From positions 1 through 64,000 of the forward strand of contig CAJUTB010000003.1 of assembly GCA_910589315.1 (NCBI GenBank): 64,000 bases of DNA. Reading direction: 5' to 3'. Under the pieces are notes generated by a model that was given only the letters and a program-made list of their open reading frames with translations, was not told the DNA's origin and did not search any database. Origin of the DNA: an uncultured Oscillibacter sp. GTDB taxonomy: Bacteria; Bacillota; Clostridia; Oscillospirales; Oscillospiraceae. Both the position numbers and the translations under genes were made by a program. Within the stretch, counting starts at the first letter, position 1. Every line of letters starts with the position of its first letter. Shown piece by piece: positions 52,470 through 60,549 of this stretch.

Positions 52470-52506
52470 CGCAGACTCCTCCCTGCGTTTTCTTAATGTC
52501 CGCCGT

Positions 52507-53847
52507 TTACTGCGCCAACGCTTTGAGCTTGCCGTACAGCACGGCGTTCGCCTGGGCGTCGCACCAGGCGCGGTGAGCGGCGGGCTGGTCGATGCCCAGC
52601 GCTTCCGACAGATATTCCAGCTTCACGTTTTCCCAGCCTTGCGCCTCTTTCAAAGTGCGGGCAAAACGGTATGTGTCAAAGAAGGGGTTTTCCAGGCGGA
52701 TACCGGCCCGCTTGGCGGTGCGGTCGATGTAGTAAAGGTCTGACGACTTGATGTTATGCCCGACCAGAATGCTGTCCCCCACGAAGTCCGCAAAACTCCG
52801 GAGGGCCGTTTCCACGTCCGGCTGGTCGGAAACCATCGCGTCCGTAATGCCGGTGATGCGGGAAATGCGGGGGAGAATTTTGCGTCCGGGGTTTACCAGC
52901 TGAGAGAAGGTCTCCGTAATCTCGCCGTTCACCACCCGCACCGCGCCGATTTCCGTAATCTCGGCAGGGGCGTCGCCGTTGGCGGCTCCATAGGTGCCGC
53001 TGGTTTCCAGGTCAAAGCACACAAAGGAGTCAAAATCCGGCGCGGTCCGCTCAGGCATGGGCTGCGGACGGTCGTCGTCCAAAATCTCGCAGTCCATCCC
53101 CAGCATGGTCAAAACCTCCATCGCCTGGGCCAGCTCCTCGCCGCTGCCGGTGAGCCGGAGGGTCATGGTTCCTTGACGGCGGTCCGCGGAAACGGGTGCG
53201 GCAGGCGCGCCGGACTCCACCGCCGCTACCGCCGCAAGCTGGCTGCGGTAGGCGGCGAGGCCGTCGGTGGTAAGGTTTTCCAGGTATTTGGCGGTCATGG
53301 CCCCGGCGTGGGGACCGGCGGCGGCCTGGATGCTCTGAAGATCCCTGGCCGCGGCGGTAATTTTGCTGTCTACGGCGGTTTTCCAGGTTTTGGCGGCGGT
53401 GCTCTTGTTCAGCCATTTGGAGTCAAAAAAGGCGGGGCTGTTCAGCACTTGCCCGGCCAATGCACCCAGGGCGGCGCAGTTCTGGAAGAAATATGTCTCA
53501 ATTTCCTGCCGCTTGGCCTCCTTTTCCCGGGCCTCCATCTCAGAGAGAAAAGTCTTGACTTCACTCAAAGGAGCGTCGACCATCGCCAGCAGTTCCTTGA
53601 CCTGGGCCTCGAAGTCGTTGTAAGGAGCCAGATAGGCCCGTTTAATCTCCTTGCGGCGGTTGTCAATCTCCGTACGGAGACGGGAAAGCTCTGTTTTGTC
53701 CGCCTTGGCGGCGGGGAGCATGGACTCCGTATAAACCATGCCCTGGTAGCGGGAAAGCATGGCGGTCAGCACACTTTTCAGCTCCGGAAAATTGTCAATG
53801 GAGATTTGTCCCGGCTCCTGCCGGGAGATCAGTTGTAATTCATCCAT
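52507..53847 (-). CDS. DUF1351-like domain fused to DEDDh exonuclease
   Basis: 446 aa. Residues 1-200 resemble phage DUF1351 proteins: a short beta start (QISIDNFPELKSVL), a long charged coiled coil (about 55-120, KTELSRLRTEIDNRRKEIKR), then a helical stalk with W residues (KTWKTAVDSKI). A linker of about 60 residues follows, then an exonuclease: D279/E281 in FDLETSG, HNIKSSDLYY and H425/D430 in HRAWCD. DUF1351 is known next to phage single-strand annealing genes. Its fusion to a proofreading-type nuclease suggests a role in DNA recombination or repair, by inference. Confidence 0.75.
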   Translation of the reverse strand: MDELQLISRQEPGQISIDNFPELKSVLTAMLSRYQGMVYTESMLPAAKADKTELSRLRTEIDNRRKEIKRAYLAPYNDFEAQVKELLAMVDAPLSEVKTFLSEMEAREKEAKRQEIETYFFQNCAALGALAGQVLNSPAFFDSKWLNKSTAAKTWKTAVDSKITAAARDLQSIQAAAGPHAGAMTAKYLENLTTDGLAAYRSQLAAVAAVESGAPAAPVSADRRQGTMTLRLTGSGEELAQAMEVLTMLGMDCEILDDDRPQPMPERTAPDFDSFVCFDLETSGTYGAANGDAPAEITEIGAVRVVNGEITETFSQLVNPGRKILPRISRITGITDAMVSDQPDVETALRSFADFVGDSILVGHNIKSSDLYYIDRTAKRAGIRLENPFFDTYRFARTLKEAQGWENVKLEYLSEALGIDQPAAHRAWCDAQANAVLYGKLKALAQ

Positions 53848-54043
53848 AAAGGCGCACCATCCTTTTTCTGAAAAAGTCTATGGACATTATAGCACATCCC
53901 GGCAAAAAAGGCAGGGGCCTTATTTGTTTTTGCCCAGAATGGCATCTTTGGAGCGAGCGGCTGCCTGCGTCATAATGTCTGCCTCCAAGAATTTGATTTT
54001 TCTGGGAAACCGGAGAAAATCCCTCCGGCTTCCCGTCCCTTTG

Positions 54044-54211
54044 TCAGCCCTTGCCGTAACGCCGGGCGATTTCCTTCAGTTCGTCCTTGTCCGCGTTCCG
54101 GATTTCGTCCGCGTCCAGAATCATGGCCCCCAGGCCCGAGAACACCCCTGCATACGCCTCGTCCAGCAGGTCTTTCCGCAGGGATTCCGTTTCGTCGTAA
54201 GGTTTATACAT
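54044..54211 (-). CDS. Small acidic protein
   Basis: 55 aa from ATG 54211, with GGGGGAAC upstream. Highly charged, helix-prone: TESLRKDLLDEAYAG and ADEIRNADKDELKEIARRYGKG. A perfect 7-bp dyad TTCCATA-TG-TATGGAA (54224-54239) lies just before its ribosome site. Unknown; the similar size and position to small regulators is suggestive only. Confidence 0.6.
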   Translation of the reverse strand: MYKPYDETESLRKDLLDEAYAGVFSGLGAMILDADEIRNADKDELKEIARRYGKG

Positions 54212-54385
54212 GATGTTCCCCCTTTCCATATGTATGGAACCATTATCATAGTACAATATTTCGACAGCAAAAGCAACCCGTCTCCCGCTGGAAGCCCCTT
54301 CCTTTTTGAACAAAAATCGGAGGTTTTCTTTGGTCGCTTCAACAAGAAACCGCCCGCAGACAGGGCGCCGTCCACGGGCGGAAAT

Positions 54386-55450
54386 TTATGGCGTTTCATT
54401 CTGCAATACGGCGCAAAGCGTCCTATGCATTTCTGCGGCAAATGTCCGGTGTCCGTTTTTGGAAAAATGTACGCCGTCAAAGGTGAGGGAAACGTTCCAC
54501 TCCGCAGCGTTGACAAATGCAACGCCCAGCTTCTGCGCCAGCGTCTCGTAGCAGCGGGGCAGGCGGCGGGACTCCTCCAGCGTTCTGGGGTCGTCTATCC
54601 ACGCGCCGGGAATCATCGCCGGAGGCGCGGTCAGCAGGAGCGTACAGGGCGGCCCCTCCGTCAGCAGGTATGTCAAAAAGTCCTCCATCCGTCTCGCGCA
54701 GACCTCCGCTGTCAAACCGCAGTGGTTCAGAAGATCGTTGGTTCCCAGCATGATAACCGCAATATCCGTCTCCTGGTCCCGGAACTGTGCGCAGGCGGTT
54801 TCCAGATCCTCCTTCAAATATGGAATGACGCGGCCGTTTCGTCCTTCGTTGCGAATCTGCCAGCCTTTTTGACGCAGCAGAGCCGTCCAGCGGACGGCTT
54901 CTTCGTAACGTTCTCCCAGCAGGGAGCGGGGATCGTGGCCATAGGTGTTGGAGTCTCCATAACACAAAACCCGCCGGAATTTGCCGGGATTCCTCTCCTT
55001 TGTTGCAAAATAGTTCAGCAGTCCCTGACAGCCCGCCGTAAGTTCATTCCACGTTTTCGCATAATCCATGGAAAATTCCGGGTCTTCAATTTCCCCGGGC
55101 CGTTCGGCAAAGTCCAGCAGAAGACGGATCTTGTGTTCCGGGTCGCCGCTGAAGAACTCCCTTGCGCGGCTGAAGCCGGCCCAGTCCATTGCAAGCAGGA
55201 GGTCAAATGCGCCATAGTCCTTTCTTTGCAGCGGACGGGCGGCTTTCCCAAAATAAGGAATGCCGTGTCTGCTCAGCAAACAGCGCGCAGGTTCTGACAG
55301 CATACTTCCCTCGTATTCGGAACAGACCCCGGCGGACTCGATGTGAAACTGCGATTTCACGCCCGCTTTCTCTGCCAGATCCTTCAAAATCAACTCGGCC
55401 ATTGGACTCCTGCAAATATTGTAGCAGCCGATAAAAAGCACACTCGTCAT
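54386..55450 (-). CDS. LMW protein-tyrosine-phosphatase-like domain fused to SGNH/GDSL hydrolase
   Basis: 354 aa. Residues 1-150 have the LMW-PTP/arsenate-reductase fold: VLFIGCYNICRSPMAE at the start, DP at 123-124. The P-loop is CX4R (C9 to R14) instead of CX5R: G8 stands where the nucleophile should be. Residues about 160-354 are an SGNH hydrolase with GDS (S167), GTND (236-239) and D325/H328 in DGVHF. The second half should cleave an ester or acetyl group; the first may be inactive or altered. Start ATG 55450 after AAGGAG. Confidence 0.82.
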   Translation of the reverse strand: MTSVLFIGCYNICRSPMAELILKDLAEKAGVKSQFHIESAGVCSEYEGSMLSEPARCLLSRHGIPYFGKAARPLQRKDYGAFDLLLAMDWAGFSRAREFFSGDPEHKIRLLLDFAERPGEIEDPEFSMDYAKTWNELTAGCQGLLNYFATKERNPGKFRRVLCYGDSNTYGHDPRSLLGERYEEAVRWTALLRQKGWQIRNEGRNGRVIPYLKEDLETACAQFRDQETDIAVIMLGTNDLLNHCGLTAEVCARRMEDFLTYLLTEGPPCTLLLTAPPAMIPGAWIDDPRTLEESRRLPRCYETLAQKLGVAFVNAAEWNVSLTFDGVHFSKNGHRTFAAEMHRTLCAVLQNETP

Positions 55451-55484
55451 TTCCAAGATTCTCCTTAAACCCAGTATCTTTTTC

Positions 55485-55513
55485 AGTATAGCACAGCTTT
55501 CGTACCAAGTCGA
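55485..55513 (-). promoter_or_regulatory. Promoter of the PTP-SGNH fusion gene
   Basis: Minus strand TCGACT (55508-55513), 17-base spacer, TATACT (55485-55490). Confidence 0.55.
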
Positions 55514-55627
55514 GTCCGTTTTCGTCTTCTCTGGGAAAATATTCTTCTTTCGACAAATTTTGCATTCCAGCCAAAACACTTGGCCGGAACCAGTTTTCAC
55601 CAGTCCCGGCCAATAACCGCACACCGT

Positions 55628-57019
55628 TTAGTCCTGGGGAGGCTGGCCGTCGTTTCGCGCCTCCTCCGCTTTCTTTTTCTCCTGCATGGCAATGCTCTTG
55701 CTGGTTCGCCAGGACGACACGTCGATTGGCTCGCTCTCCTCGAACAAATCATAGTAGTCCTTGTCCTGGAGCGTAAGCCGGCCCTTCCGCCAGATCGCCG
55801 TAATCGTGGGATACAGGACAATTGCAATCAAGCCGCCGGAAAAACCGTTGTTATACAGATTCAGTCCCGCAACCGGCCCGCCGGTCTGAAGAACCAGACA
55901 GGAGTGAATGAATCCCGCCAGCACGCCGAAGGGCCAGCCAAAATAGCCCGAAATGGGAGCAAGGCAGGTGCCGAACAGCCCCGCCAGCTGAAGGGACGGA
56001 TAATCCGGCGTATGATGCATTCCGTAAGCCCCCGCAAAAACGCCCAGCATTACCGGCGTAATATTGAAAATGTGCTTGCCGAAGGCGGAAAAGCCCATAA
56101 TTGTAAAAATGCCCCCCATGGTCGGCCCGTTCAGGTCGCCGCCCACAACCAGCACATACCCCGTTCCGATCAGCCCGTTGACGCCCATGTTGAGCAGCAC
56201 CGGCCCCGCGCCGAACATACGCAGGTAATCGCTGGGCGCGCGGCCGGTGGTGGACAGCAAACGCCGGTATCCCGCCCACACGGCCCAGACCGGCTGTCCC
56301 GTGGCAAACAGGCCCAGTATAATCAGCGTAACGCACAGCAGCGACAGCACAAAGAAGAAACGGAGGTTGTATCCCGTCGCCCAATAGAGGACGGAATCCG
56401 GGCTGTCCCCGAAGGCGCTCAGGACCGGCACAATCATCATTGCAAACAGGCCGCAGGCAAAGCCCATATTATAGAGATTCATGCCGTTTTGAATTTTATA
56501 GGTATAAGAGGACAAGGAGGGCAGAATAAAGCCAATGCAGATGCCAGTGGCCGCCCCCAGCCAGATGCTGGCATGAATGCTGCCCAACGCCATATAGCTC
56601 ACCAGCGGCGCAAGAGAGGTCGACAGCAGCGCGACGGAAGCATGTTTGGAAAAGGGCTCCTTGCGGTAGTGGGCATAGAGCCACGTGCCGAAGATGATCG
56701 GCCAGATGTTGATGAAATTTTTGCCGAAAAGCGAGAAGCCGGCCATCAGGCCCATTTCAACGATGGTAAAGCCGTTAAAGGGGTCGCCGGAAATTTTGAT
56801 GATGCAGATGGAAATGATGGTGACGATGCCGGCATTGATCAGGGCGGCTCCCGGCCCGCCGATGGAAACATAATCGGTAATCAAGAGGTCCTGCATGGTG
56901 ACAATATGGTAAAGGCCCCACATAATGTCAAGGGGTTTTTCCAGACAGAAGCCTAAAAAAATAAGACCAAATGAAAAACTGATGGTAGCCGGAAAAATTT
57001 TTTCGTAGCGATTATGCAA
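55628..57019 (-). CDS. DUF1576 membrane protein
   Basis: 463 aa with about 12 helices. Two halves repeat: GFTIVEMGLMAGFSLFGKNFINIWPI (residues about 83-108) and MGGIFTIMGFSAFGKHIFNITP (about 295-316), suggesting an internal duplication with inverted or parallel topology, as in many transporters. Function unknown. Start is TTG 57019, nine bases after GGGAG; no better start nearby. Ends in a charged cytoplasmic tail. Divergent from the cupin gene. Confidence 0.8.
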   Translation of the reverse strand: MHNRYEKIFPATISFSFGLIFLGFCLEKPLDIMWGLYHIVTMQDLLITDYVSIGGPGAALINAGIVTIISICIIKISGDPFNGFTIVEMGLMAGFSLFGKNFINIWPIIFGTWLYAHYRKEPFSKHASVALLSTSLAPLVSYMALGSIHASIWLGAATGICIGFILPSLSSYTYKIQNGMNLYNMGFACGLFAMMIVPVLSAFGDSPDSVLYWATGYNLRFFFVLSLLCVTLIILGLFATGQPVWAVWAGYRRLLSTTGRAPSDYLRMFGAGPVLLNMGVNGLIGTGYVLVVGGDLNGPTMGGIFTIMGFSAFGKHIFNITPVMLGVFAGAYGMHHTPDYPSLQLAGLFGTCLAPISGYFGWPFGVLAGFIHSCLVLQTGGPVAGLNLYNNGFSGGLIAIVLYPTITAIWRKGRLTLQDKDYYDLFEESEPIDVSSWRTSKSIAMQEKKKAEEARNDGQPPQD

Positions 57020-57056
57020 ATTTCATCATCTCCCGCATTTCGTATTTGTTCATTTT

Positions 57057-57085
57057 ATTATAGACCTCTGTGAAAAAAGAATCAA
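57057..57085 (-). promoter_or_regulatory. Promoter of the DUF1576 gene
   Basis: Minus strand TTGATT (57080-57085), 17-base spacer, TATAAT (57057-57062). Confidence 0.75.
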
Positions 57086-57095
57086 TCTTTTTTTC

Positions 57096-57124
57096 TTGTT
57101 CTTTCCAAAAACTCCTGTTATAAT
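57096..57124 (+). promoter_or_regulatory. Promoter of the cupin gene
   Basis: TTGTTC (57096-57101), 17-base spacer, TATAAT (57119-57124). A leader of about 130 bases precedes the ATG. Confidence 0.75.
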
Positions 57125-57260
57125 TAGGGAAGCGCGCTTTTCTCAGGGGCTGGAAAGCATTTGACGAAGAACACGCTTTCCCGCGCCGCGGCATATGGCC
57201 GGAACCGCTCCGCCTCACTCACACTCTCCCAAAAAACACCGGAACCGTAAGGAGAACGCT

Positions 57261-57632
57261 ATGGAAGAACGGATTCAAAATCTTCCCCAGGCCAGAGTCA
57301 TCCGTCTGGCGGAGGAAGTAGAGTATGAGACGGGCAAGGTGGTCCGCAAGCCCCTGACCCGGAATCCCTGCGCCCTCATAACGCTCCTTGCCCTTGACGC
57401 CGGAGAGGGACTCGATCCCCACGCCGTCCCCGGAGACGCCCTGGCCCATGTTCTTGACGGCGAAGCGGAAATCGCCGTTGGCGGCACGGTTCATTGGGTG
57501 ACGGCAGGTCATGCCATCCTCATCCCTGCGAACGTTTCCCACAGCGTCCGCGCCCTCACGCCCGTCAAAATGCTCCTGACCGTAATCAAGGAACACGCAC
57601 AAACACAACCCGCCGCCGGAAAGACGGTCTGA
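57261..57632 (+). CDS. Cupin-domain protein
   Basis: 123 aa single cupin. DPHAVPGDALAHVLDGEAEIAVGG and ILIPANVSHSVRAL give the two cupin motifs, with possible metal His at HAVPGD and HVL. Small cupins of this form bind a metal and a small ligand; role unknown. AAGGAG upstream of ATG. A long spacer and terminator separate it from the TM1266 gene. Confidence 0.85.
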   Translation: MEERIQNLPQARVIRLAEEVEYETGKVVRKPLTRNPCALITLLALDAGEGLDPHAVPGDALAHVLDGEAEIAVGGTVHWVTAGHAILIPANVSHSVRALTPVKMLLTVIKEHAQTQPAAGKTV

Positions 57633-57713
57633 CCGGGAGGCGGTTCTGCTGAAAAAACATCCACCGTACTGACGGCGAGGTTTCGTTCCAAGCCGGAAGG
57701 GGTAAGACAAGAT

Positions 57714-57733
57714 GCGCATGAAATTTCATGCGC
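57714..57733. promoter_or_regulatory. 20-bp perfect palindrome
   Basis: GCGCATGAAATTTCATGCGC, AT-rich at the centre, 76 bases before the TM1266-type regulator gene. Perfect symmetry suggests an operator; it could also fold as the first of two consecutive hairpins. Confidence 0.5.
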
Positions 57734-57745
57734 GGCGCATTGTCG

Positions 57746-57777
57746 CAGCCTCTGCCGGACGGCGGAGGCTGTTTTTG
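57746..57777 (+). terminator. Terminator/attenuator before the TM1266-ABC operon
   Basis: CAGCCTC (57746-57752) pairs with GAGGCTG (57765-57771) and is followed by TTTTT. It either ends the cupin transcript or attenuates the operon that starts 33 bases later. Confidence 0.75.
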
Positions 57778-57809
57778 GTTGTAATCGGTATGAAAGGGGG
57801 GAAACTTAT

Positions 57810-58076
57810 ATGGAAAACCGGATTGCCGTTTTGGCGGTCATTGTACGGGAATCGGCGTCGGTTTCGGCGTTGAACGAATTGCTGCATCAATATGAGGACT
57901 GTATACTGGGCCGCATGGGAATTCCCTGCCGGGACCAGGGGTTCCGGCTGATCAGCATTGCCCTGCACGCGCCTGCCGACCGGATCTCCGCCCTCTCGGG
58001 CAAGATCGGCCGTCTGGAGGGCGTCACGGCAAAAACCGTCTACGCGCCTCAGGAAGAAAAGAAGGAAACATTTTGA
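57810..58076 (+). CDS. TM1266-family putative iron-only hydrogenase system regulator
   Basis: 88 aa ACT-like fold. ENRIAVLAVIVRE, LNELLHQYEDCILGRMGIPCRDQG and RISALSGKIGRLEGVTAKTVYA match the family, which is named for linkage to [FeFe]-hydrogenase maturation. The hydrogenase genes are not here; instead an ABC importer follows directly (TTG/ATG start 18 bases later). Ribosome site AAAGGGGGG. Confidence 0.85.
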   Translation: MENRIAVLAVIVRESASVSALNELLHQYEDCILGRMGIPCRDQGFRLISIALHAPADRISALSGKIGRLEGVTAKTVYAPQEEKKETF

Positions 58077-58093
58077 AAGCGAGGAATGCGAAT

Positions 58094-59095
58094 ATGAAAC
58101 TTTGGAAAAACGTTCTGGCGTTGCTGTTGATTCTGTCCCTGGCCGCCTGCGGCCAAGCGGGCGCGGACGCAGAGAGCCCGTCCGGCGAACCGGAGACGCC
58201 TCCGGCGGAGGAACCCGCCCCGGCCCCTGTGACCGTCCGCATCGGCGCGCTGAAGGGCCCCACGGCGATGGGGATGGCAAATCTGGCGGGGATGGAATCC
58301 TATGAACTGACCCTGGCCGGTTCCGCCGACGAGCTGACCCCGGCGTTTGTGAAAGGCGATCTGGACATTCTCTGCGTTCCGGCGAACCTGGCCTCCGTGC
58401 TGTACAACCAGACGGAAGGCGAGGTCCTTTGCCTGGCGGTCAATACCCTGGGCGTGCTTTATATTGTGGAAAACGGAGATACCATTCATTCCATGGCGGA
58501 TCTGGCGGGGAAAACCATCGCCGCAGCCGGCAAGGGCTCCACGCCCGAATTCGGCCTGCGGTATCTGCTTGCACAAAACGGACTGGACCCGGACGCCGAT
58601 GTTACCATTGACTGGAAAAGCGAACACGCGGAATGCGTGGCGGCCCTGGCGGCGGGGACGGCCTCTGCCGCGCTGCTGCCGCAGCCCTTTGTCACCGTCG
58701 CCCAAACGAAACAGGACACTCTGCGCGTCGCCCTGGACCTTACAGAAGAATGGGAAGCTCTTGACAACGGCTCCGCCATGATCACCGGAGTAGCGGCCAT
58801 CCGCAGGAGCTTTGCCGAGGAACACCCGGAGGCTGTGGAAATTCTGCGGGACGACTACGCGGCCTCGGTTGCGTGGGTGAACGCCAACCCGGCGGACGCC
58901 GCCGCCCGCATCGGAGAGCTGGGCATTCTCGAAGCGGCGGTCGCGGAAAAGGCCCTGCCTTACTGCAACATTGTCTGTATACAAGGCGCGGAGATGGAAT
59001 CCAGTCTCTCCGGCTACCTGCAAACGCTTTTCGACGCGCTGCCCCAATCCGTCGGCGGCGCGCTGCCCGGCCATGACTTCTATTACGGCGCGTAA
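58094..59095 (+). CDS. NMT1/SsuA-like ABC transporter substrate-binding lipoprotein
   Basis: 333 aa. Lipobox LAAC, an acidic Pro/Glu linker, then VRIGALKGPTAMGMANL and AGKTIAAAGKGSTPEFGLRYLL typical of type II binding proteins such as SsuA, TauA and ThiY. The ligand is unknown (taurine, thiamine precursor or another small anion are precedents). ATG 58094 follows GAGGAA. Overlaps the permease by 23 bases. Confidence 0.88.
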   Translation: MKLWKNVLALLLILSLAACGQAGADAESPSGEPETPPAEEPAPAPVTVRIGALKGPTAMGMANLAGMESYELTLAGSADELTPAFVKGDLDILCVPANLASVLYNQTEGEVLCLAVNTLGVLYIVENGDTIHSMADLAGKTIAAAGKGSTPEFGLRYLLAQNGLDPDADVTIDWKSEHAECVAALAAGTASAALLPQPFVTVAQTKQDTLRVALDLTEEWEALDNGSAMITGVAAIRRSFAEEHPEAVEILRDDYAASVAWVNANPADAAARIGELGILEAAVAEKALPYCNIVCIQGAEMESSLSGYLQTLFDALPQSVGGALPGHDFYYGA

Positions 59096-59849
59096 AAAGG
59101 ACGGCCTGCGCCTCTGGGCGGTCGTTCTCTGGATCGTCATATGGCAGGGGGCCAGTATGCTCCTGACGGCGGCTTATCCGCATGGCTCCCTGTTTCTGGC
59201 GTCGCCAATCAGCGCGGCCCTGCGTCTCTGGGAGCTGCTGCCCACGGCGGATTTCTGGCGGGCGGTTCTCCATTCCACCGTCCGGATTTTCGGGGGCTTT
59301 CTGCTTTCCTGCCTTCTGGGCACGACGCTGGCCGCGCTGGCGGCGGCAAACCGGCGGGTCCGGGAATTTCTGGCCCCAGCGGTGCTGGCGGTCAAAACGG
59401 TCCCCGTGGCCTCTTTTATCATTCTCGCGCTGGTCTGGCTGGACGCCGGTTCCCTCTCCTTTTTCATCTCCGCCCTGATGGTGTTCCCTCCGGTGTACCT
59501 CAACGTTTTGGAGGGCATCCGGCAGACCGACCGCCGTCTTCTGGAAATGGCGAAGGTGTTTCGGGTTCCCCTCCGGCGGCGGCTGTGGGGCATTGGACTG
59601 CCCCAAGCGCTCCCCTATTTTCGTTCGGCGGCCTCCCTTGCGCTGGGCCTTTGCTGGAAGGCAGGCGCGGCGGCGGAGGTCATCGGCCTGCCGGACGGCA
59701 GCCTTGGAGAACGGCTATATAACGCGAAAATTTACCTTCGCACGCCGGACCTCTTTGCCTGGACGGCGGTCATCGTGGCATTGTCGGTTACGCTGGAGAA
59801 ATTGTTTTTGCTGGCCGTGGACCGGCTGGCGGGAAAGGCGGGCGGCTGA
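59073..59849 (+). CDS. ABC transporter permease (SsuC/TauC-like)
   Basis: 258 aa with six helices. ISAALRLWELLPT start, PVASFIILALVWL and EMAKVFRVPLRRRLWGIGLPQALPYF (EAA loop) near residues 165-190, then GLPDGSLGERLYNAK. Partner of the binding protein upstream and the short ATPase downstream. Its ATG is inside the end of the previous gene. Confidence 0.9.
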   Translation: MTSITARKKDGLRLWAVVLWIVIWQGASMLLTAAYPHGSLFLASPISAALRLWELLPTADFWRAVLHSTVRIFGGFLLSCLLGTTLAALAAANRRVREFLAPAVLAVKTVPVASFIILALVWLDAGSLSFFISALMVFPPVYLNVLEGIRQTDRRLLEMAKVFRVPLRRRLWGIGLPQALPYFRSAASLALGLCWKAGAAAEVIGLPDGSLGERLYNAKIYLRTPDLFAWTAVIVALSVTLEKLFLLAVDRLAGKAGG

Positions 59850-60400
59850 TGGAACTGCAAGCGGTCAATCTCTGCAAAGCGTACGGCGGCAAGCCGGTTT
59901 TGCAGAATGTCACCTTCACCGCCGGACCGGGCGTCACCTGTGTCATGGCCCCTTCCGGGGCGGGCAAGTCCACGCTGCTGCACATCTTTCTGGGGCTTGT
60001 CCGGCCGGATAGCGGCGCCGTCAAAACGGCGGACCGCTGGGGCGCGGCGTTTCAGGAGCCTCGTCTTTTGGAACATCTGAACGCGGCGGAAAACCTGCGG
60101 TTTGCCCTTGGCCCGGACTTGTCCGGCGCGGCGGACCTGCTGGCCCGCCTGGGCCTGGACCTGTCGGACGGACGGCCCGTCCGGGACTATTCCGGCGGCA
60201 TGAAGCGACGGTTATCTCTTGCCCGCGCCCTGCTTGTTCCCTCCGGCGCGCTGGCCCTGGACGAACCCTTCTCCGGTCTGGACGGGGAAACCCATGCCCG
60301 CTGTTTGACCTGCGTCCGGGAGGCGGCTGCGGAAAAGCCGGTCCTGCTGGCTACCCACGACCCCGCCGACGCAGAGGGTTTTCCCATCCTCCGGTTGTAA
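59849..60400 (+). CDS. ABC transporter ATPase (short)
   Basis: 183 aa, shorter than the usual 240-260 because the C-terminal part is missing. Walker A APSGAGKST, Q-loop AFQEPRLL, signature YSGGMKRR, Walker B ALDEPFSGLD, H-loop THDPADA. The core is complete, so it can work. Start ATG overlaps the permease stop (TGATGG). Confidence 0.9.
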   Translation: MELQAVNLCKAYGGKPVLQNVTFTAGPGVTCVMAPSGAGKSTLLHIFLGLVRPDSGAVKTADRWGAAFQEPRLLEHLNAAENLRFALGPDLSGAADLLARLGLDLSDGRPVRDYSGGMKRRLSLARALLVPSGALALDEPFSGLDGETHARCLTCVREAAAEKPVLLATHDPADAEGFPILRL

Positions 60401-60549
60401 ATTTCGGAGTACGTGGACAAAATTCCCGAACTTTTTTGCGGGTTTTTGACAGTTCTGCTCTGGCGTTTCCCGGGGATGTATGATACAATACGGTTAATTG
60501 CTCTCCGGCGCACTGGCCGGGGACTTGTGAACCGGAAGGAGATACATCC

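Noticed and set aside
57633..57745. TPP or other known riboswitch before the NMT1-like importer
   Set aside because: I could not find the conserved TPP core (CTGAGA and the ACCTGATCTGG-type segment) nor another class I know.
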